DNA of 64,000 nt from Tenrec ecaudatus. Lineage: Eukaryota; Chordata; Mammalia; Afrosoricida; Tenrecidae. Shown one piece after another: positions 59,331 through 64,000 of the stretch. The number at the start of each line of letters is the position of its first letter. Position 1 is the first letter of the stretch. A program made the translations under genes and the position numbers. The notes beneath the pieces were generated by a model that was given only the letters and a program-made list of their open reading frames with translations, searched no databases and was not told the origin of the DNA. The stretch covers positions 42,983,501 through 43,047,500 of the forward strand of contig NC_134546.1 of assembly GCF_050624435.1 (NCBI RefSeq), in the 5' to 3' direction.

Positions 59331-59639
59331 TGAATGTTTTAAAGGAAAAAAAAATCCTGGCCTTAAAAAAGAGAACTTATCCATCTCAATAATATTGTCG
59401 TTGGTAATTAGAAAGGGGCTAAAATTCTATTTCTTCTTTCTTTAAAAATTGAACATACCAAAGAGGGGGGTGCTGATACTTTTCATGTTATTTTTTCCAA
59501 TCAATATAGCTGGGGGGCGGGGCGTGGACAGGGAGGAAAGGGAAGGGAAGAAAACAACCTATATTTCAAGTATGGCACTGCCACCCTGGAGACTAAAAAT
59601 TGATTGAGTGCCTGAGTACATGTCCCATGGGTCTCATGT
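59331..59639. other. Intron with a GC box
   Basis: Unique sequence with one Sp1-type GGGGCGGGG at 59514-59522 inside a short G-rich run. Confidence 0.45.
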
Positions 59640-60060
59640 CTCTACTCAAATGGTGGGTGATTTCCAGAAATGAATTGATCCGTTCAACGAAAATTTACTG
59701 AGCATCCACAGTGTATGTAGAATGATTTGTAGAGAGAGCTTGCAGTGAGGTGGTGGGCGTGAAGCACAACATAAATGAGATACAGAAAACGCCCTTGAAG
59801 ACTATACAGTCTGGAAGGGAGGAGACATGTGGCTTTCCACACTGTAGTAAAATCATGTGCACAGAAGAGTCATAAGAAGTAGATGTTTATGAAAGTTCCA
59901 AGGAGAGAAATCAATTTCTTACAAGGCCTTCTCAGGGAAGAATTCTTGAAGAAAATATAACTAACTTTGCCTGGGAAGAGGGTACATAGAGTATGTAAAG
60001 GGGAATGGCGGAGCATCTTCCGTGAAAGCACTAGGATGAAGATGTGAGGTTGGAAGGTGA
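59640..60060 (+). mobile_element. Ancient dispersed mammalian repeat, fragment 3
   Basis: 'ttcaacgaaaatttactgag', 'catccacagtgtatgtagaa', 'gactatacagtctggaaggg', 'ggccttctcagggaagaatt' follow the text of an old dispersed repeat (attcaacaaatatttattgag and gggaaggc steps). Confidence 0.45.
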
Positions 60061-61109
60061 ACATGATGGAAAAATACAGTTCACTTGAGCAGAGGACAGG
60101 CAGATGCAATGGAAAAGTCAGACTGGATATTTGTCATGTATCCTACATGAATAATGTCACCCCTCAACCCCCTCCCCCCAAAGAATTCACACATTGGATT
60201 TGGGGTTTAGAGATTTCAGTTAATGATCTTGAGTTGTGGACATTAGACTGGTTTTATTTGCATCTGTCCAATATGACTGCATGGTTCTTATAAGTAAAGG
60301 GGGAGAGGGGAGAGTTATCGTCAAAGGAGATGTCAGGAGAAAGTCGAGACGGAAACGATATGAGGAAAGGACCATGTGTCGAGTAATGAAGATGATAGCT
60401 ACAAGCTGAAAAAGGGCAAAGGAGCAGAGTCTCCCTAAAGTCTCTGAAAGTAAGACACCTGGCTCCCAAACTGTAAGATGGTAACTTCATGTTGTTTTCA
60501 GCCACACTGTCATTTTAGTGTAGTAACAGGATGAATTCTTTGGATAGAAAAACCTGTGGAAGCAGAACCTGGGTAAGGTATGTACCTGCTAGAGAAAAGA
60601 AAACTCAAATATGTCCATGAAGAAAGACCTGGTAAGACTGCACCTTGTCAAAGGTAGACCACTTGCCAGACCTGGAAAAATGATTCTGCCTGCTAAGTTC
60701 CAGCTCTCACTGGTTTCACTGTACCAGCTTGGGTCGCAGTAGCAGTTTGTCATTCCATTTTGAGGACACCAAAATTCTAATAACTGTTTTATAACACCAA
60801 AAATGAAAGCTCCCAAGGAGGGATGGAAAATGACAGTGTTATTGAGGATGGTTGCTCAATGGTTTGGTGAATAAGGACAGTTGGAATATTATTGGGTCCA
60901 GATGGTGGGTGGACAGTAGAAATGAAATTGCGTGTCTCCTACTTGAAGATAAAGGTGAGCACTCTCAGAAGCTATCGCTGAAATGTATAAAAAAGATTCA
61001 TAGAATGTTGCAATCACCCTTAGGGGACATTTAAAAAGTATTATTTGTAAAGGAAATCATTTAATAAAGGTACTTTGACAAAGGTTGTTGGAAAAAGGCA
61101 TTTTACAGC
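60061..61109. other. Intron, nothing recognised
   Basis: Unique sequence with no supported gene. Confidence 0.5.
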
Positions 61110-61305
61110 AAGAGGCCCTGGTGGCATAGTGGATGTGTTGGGCTGCTAACCAAAAGATCAGCAGTTAAAAGCACAGGAGAAAGAGGACGCATTCTACTCC
61201 CACAAAGAGTCAGTCTCAGAACCCCCCGGGGGCAGTTCTACCCTGCCCTATAGGAGGATGTCCAAAAGTGGAATTGACTTGATGGCAGTGTGTTGGTTAG
61301 TTATT
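61110..61305 (+). mobile_element. AfroSINE
   Basis: 'gaggccctggtggcatagtg', 'gttgggctgctaaccaaaag', 'cagttctaccctgccctata', 'gaattgacttgatggcagtg'. The body has a small deletion. Confidence 0.9.
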
Positions 61306-61339
61306 GCAGGAAGCAGCACACAGCAGCAGGAAGGAGGAA

Positions 61340-61556
61340 GGTGTACTAGCCTTCTGTGATACGGATAGGACAAAACCTTGCTTGCTGAACGCAAAGAAGA
61401 CTTGAAGCACATACTTGATTAAGAATGAATAGAGGACGGCCAGTATGTTCCTCAGAAGAGAGGGTGGAAAGACTATGTCTCATGTCCTTTATACATGTTC
61501 TCGGGAAGGACAAGTTCTTGGAGATGACCATGGTTAGTGAAATAGAAGGTACAGAT
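61340..61556 (+). mobile_element. RTE LINE with internal deletion, left half
   Basis: 'caaaaccttgcttgctgaac', 'gaagacttgaagcacatact' is RT-domain text. It jumps to 3' text ('ggccagtatgttcctcagaa', 'gactatgtctcatgtccttt', 'gttctcgggaaggacaagtt'). The right half resumes at 61977. Confidence 0.75.
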
Positions 61557-61976
61557 AGGAACCTGAAACACAGGGAATCCAGGACAGATGATCCTTTCAA
61601 GACCAGTGGTGAGAGTGGCGTTACTGGGAGGGTGGAGGGAAGGTGGGGTATAAAGGGGGAACTGATTATAAGGATCTACATATATAACCTCCTCCTGGGG
61701 GATGGACAACAGAAAAGAGTGGGTGAAGAGAAACATTGGACAGTGTTAATATATGACAAAACAATAATAATTTATAAATTATCAAGGGTTCATGAGGAAG
61801 GCGGATGCAGGGAGGGAGGGGGAAAATATGGAGCTGATGCCAAGGGCTCAAGTAGAAAGCAAATATTTTGAGAATGATGATGGCAACAAATGTAAAAATG
61901 GGCTTGACACAATGGTGTATACATGGATTGTGATAAGAGTTGCATGAGCCCCCAATAAAATGATTTTTAAAAAGAA
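61557..61976 (+). mobile_element. Polyadenylated retroposon inserted in the RTE element
   Basis: About 420 bp interrupt RTE text. The right end has AATAAA (61954-61959) followed by an A-rich tail, the mark of reverse-transcribed polyadenylated RNA. Internal steps 'ggatctacatatataacctc' and 'gattgtgataagagttgcat' look like a lineage-specific repeat, perhaps an L1 3' UTR. The 148-codon frame at 61425-61871 crosses the RTE/insert border and is not a gene. Confidence 0.6.
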
Positions 61977-62125
61977 AGACTCCCAACAAGATGAATTGAC
62001 ACATTGGCTGCAACAAGAGACTCACATATCACAATGATTGCAAGGATGGCACTGGAAATGGTAGTATTTTCTTCTGCAGTACATGAGGTATCACTATGAG
62101 TTGGAACCAACTCATTAACACTTAA
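61977..62125 (+). mobile_element. RTE LINE, right half and 3' end
   Basis: 'tgaattgacacattggctgc', 'aacaagagactcacatatca', 'caatgattgcaaggatggca', 'tatgagttggaaccaactc' are the RTE 3' end. They continue the piece broken at 61556. Confidence 0.8.
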
Positions 62126-64000
62126 CAATCAAAACATCATTGGCCAGTATACCATCATTGTGAACCTAACTGGTGAGTATGGGTAAGCAAAGAATGAGGC
62201 CACATACACTAGATGAATTCAGAAATGGGACAAAAGATTCTGAAGAAAATGATCTCACCCATACATTCCTTGAGATTCTTTTGACAGGATGCTATTTCTT
62301 CAAGTTCAAAATTTTGTGGACTACCAAGGCACTTTCTTCATCTTTGACCTTGAGAAATATGCTATCTACATATAATGTATAGTTGTGTGCTTCCCCAAAT
62401 AAATAAATGACTTCATTTGTCTTTTACCAATGGCAAATAATTTTTAAGTCCCCTTAAAATTTACACAATCTTTCTCAGTGCCTGTTACCAGACTCCACCT
62501 ATGTGGATGGAGTAGAGTTTGAGGAGACTGTCTTTCTGAGGAGACTGTCTGTCTGAGAAGGCTGTCTGTCTGTCCATCTGGGATATAGGTTGCAGAGGGA
62601 ACTTTACCAGGAGAGGGAAGGCACACTCAGAACAAGGACAAGGGAAACATTATTTGCCACTTTCAAATCCTGCCTTAGCCCCAATTACCACCACCCCAGG
62701 GATTTTCCAAAATACTACTGCGGTTCTTTTGCAAAAAGACAGCCTGGTCAGCAGAGTGGGATGACCTTCGCAAACAAAAATGCCATAAGGTTTTGGCATC
62801 AACATCAACTTTAGGGACAAAGGAAACCGCAGTCTCCACTTTTCCGCCCAATATATAAACCTCACAATACAACAATACAAACCCTCTTCCCACGAGCGAT
62901 GGGAAGAATAAACCTCTGAAAGTATGGTGGTTGGAGTCTTTCCCCAGACCAGGCAGGACCCAAGACAACCCCAGAGACCTCTATTCACATTGTCTTTTTT
63001 TCAGAGTTAACTGACTATTAAGTGACCAGTAATCCCTGGAATTGTGTAACCGAAAAATGATGTGTCCCATATGCAATGTCTAATAAATATATATCACACA
63101 TACATCATGTATTAATTTTTTTAATGCATATGATTTCCCACAACATTTTTCCTCTTTTTAATATTAATTTTTTTCAAAAATATTTTTGGGATGTCATATT
63201 TTTGGATACCCAAATCATATGTGAATAGGAACATAACTCTTTAAGTAACAATTTAAAAGTAAGATGAACCCTCTTTATTTTCCCCTGCTGCAAATCATTC
63301 TGAAATTCATTATGTACTTCCCTGCCATCTTAATCATAGGACACTGCACATAATTTAAATGTTTTAAAAATAATGTCTTGGGTTTCATTATTATGAATGA
63401 TAATTATGCTACCATGCTCTGACATGGGAAAGCCCTTAGCGACTATTGAAGTGTATCAAGCTTCTTACCTACCCACTAATTGGCCTGGTTGCCTTTGTCT
63501 CCTTGTTCCTCCAATTTATGCCAGTTAGTCATAAATTGACTTTTTCTTCTGGCATGAAGCAAATTACCTTTTTAATTGCTTCTCTCATTGTAGTCAATCT
63601 ACCTTCTTCCATCAAGCGCCAACCAATCAAACAAAATATTCACAATTTATGGAAGTTCAGGGAATTTCCAGAACTGAAGTATTAGACAAATGCTTTCCAA
63701 ACCTTAATGTGCTAAGAGTCTTGTAAGAATTGGGTTCGGTAGTTCTCAAGTAGAAACAAAAATTCTACATTTCTAACCTGATCCCAGGGATGCCGTGCTG
63801 CTGGTTCTTGGAATGTATTTTGAGTAGGAGGAGATTAGATTGTGCCTAGTGTCAAATGAAGATAGTTCTGAGTCGGTCTTAAGGGATACTGGTTTATAAA
63901 ATAGTTCCAAAATGTTAGATTTATACTACCAATTTGCTGTCCCTAATGAATTTCCTCATCATCATGCCTCCTCTTAGACCCACATCACAACCTCTACCTC
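62126..64000. other. Intron, nothing recognised except a short tandem repeat
   Basis: A short imperfect tandem repeat of 'gaggagactgtctttct' type occurs at 62520-62579. The rest is AT-rich unique sequence without a supported gene. Confidence 0.5.
62520..62579 (+). repeat. Imperfect tandem repeat, GACTGTCTKTCTGAG-like
   Basis: Three or four degenerate units, shortening to GTCT tetramers. Confidence 0.8.

Larger units (their letters stand above)
7793..64000 (-). other. NRXN1: NRXN1 intron before the cysteine-loop exon (partial), containing the gamma start
   Basis: In the gene sense this intron comes in from the right edge and ends at the acceptor AG (7794-7793). For gamma transcripts the intron is 40087-7793, about 32.3 kb. 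For alpha and beta transcripts it extends beyond the window. It holds most of the mobile elements listed here and the candidate regulatory blocks. Confidence 0.88.

Noticed and set aside
61425..61871. 148-codon open frame, the longest in the window
   Set aside because: It crosses the border between an RTE piece and an inserted retroposon, with no recognisable protein similarity.
1..64000. Bacterial-type systems (operons, CRISPR, phage, toxin modules)
   Set aside because: The window is vertebrate intron DNA with SINEs, LINEs and splice sites; nothing prokaryotic was seen.

Overview
The window is a stretch of a placental mammal genome, almost certainly an afrotherian and most likely a tenrec such as Echinops telfairi. 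About thirty tRNA-derived SINEs have the AfroSINE layout (a tRNA-like head, then a tail ending in a 'gagtcggaatcgactcgatggcag' type of sequence). RTE-type LINE pieces with the afrotherian 3' end lie among them. There are also two SPIN-type hAT transposons, a family known from tenrec but not from most mammals.

The window lies inside one very large gene, read on the minus strand: neurexin-1 (NRXN1). Two coding pieces can be supported. The first is a 79-bp internal exon at 7714-7792 that encodes the juxtamembrane cysteine loop ([12 protein letters not shown] ... DIDPCEPSS) just before splice site 5 and the transmembrane exon. The second, 32 kb upstream in the gene sense, is a short first exon at 40088-40120. 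It encodes MDKRWHCENSQ and ends in a GT donor in phase 0, which fits the phase of the cysteine-loop exon. This is the start of the short gamma form of neurexin-1, which lacks all LNS domains. A CpG-rich, promoter-like block (about 40121-40510), a repeat-free AT-rich block full of homeodomain-type motifs (about 40540-40930) and a (TC)24 tract lie directly upstream of it.

Layout by region: 1-7713 is the intron after the cysteine-loop exon, heading toward the last exon. It holds SINE and MIR pieces, a SPIN element and a solo LTR. 7714-7792 is the exon. 7793-40087 is the gamma intron, with clustered AfroSINEs, RTE pieces, several DNA transposons and two or three repeat-free blocks that may be regulatory. 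40088-40510 is the gamma first exon and promoter. 40511-64000 is the intron upstream of the gamma start. It is shared by alpha and beta transcripts and carries nested RTE/AfroSINE insertions, a second LTR and a CpG-bearing repeat-free block near 58 kb.

Almost all open reading frames in the window are chance frames in intron or repeat DNA and are not reported as genes. No bacterial-type operon, CRISPR array, tRNA or rRNA gene was seen.
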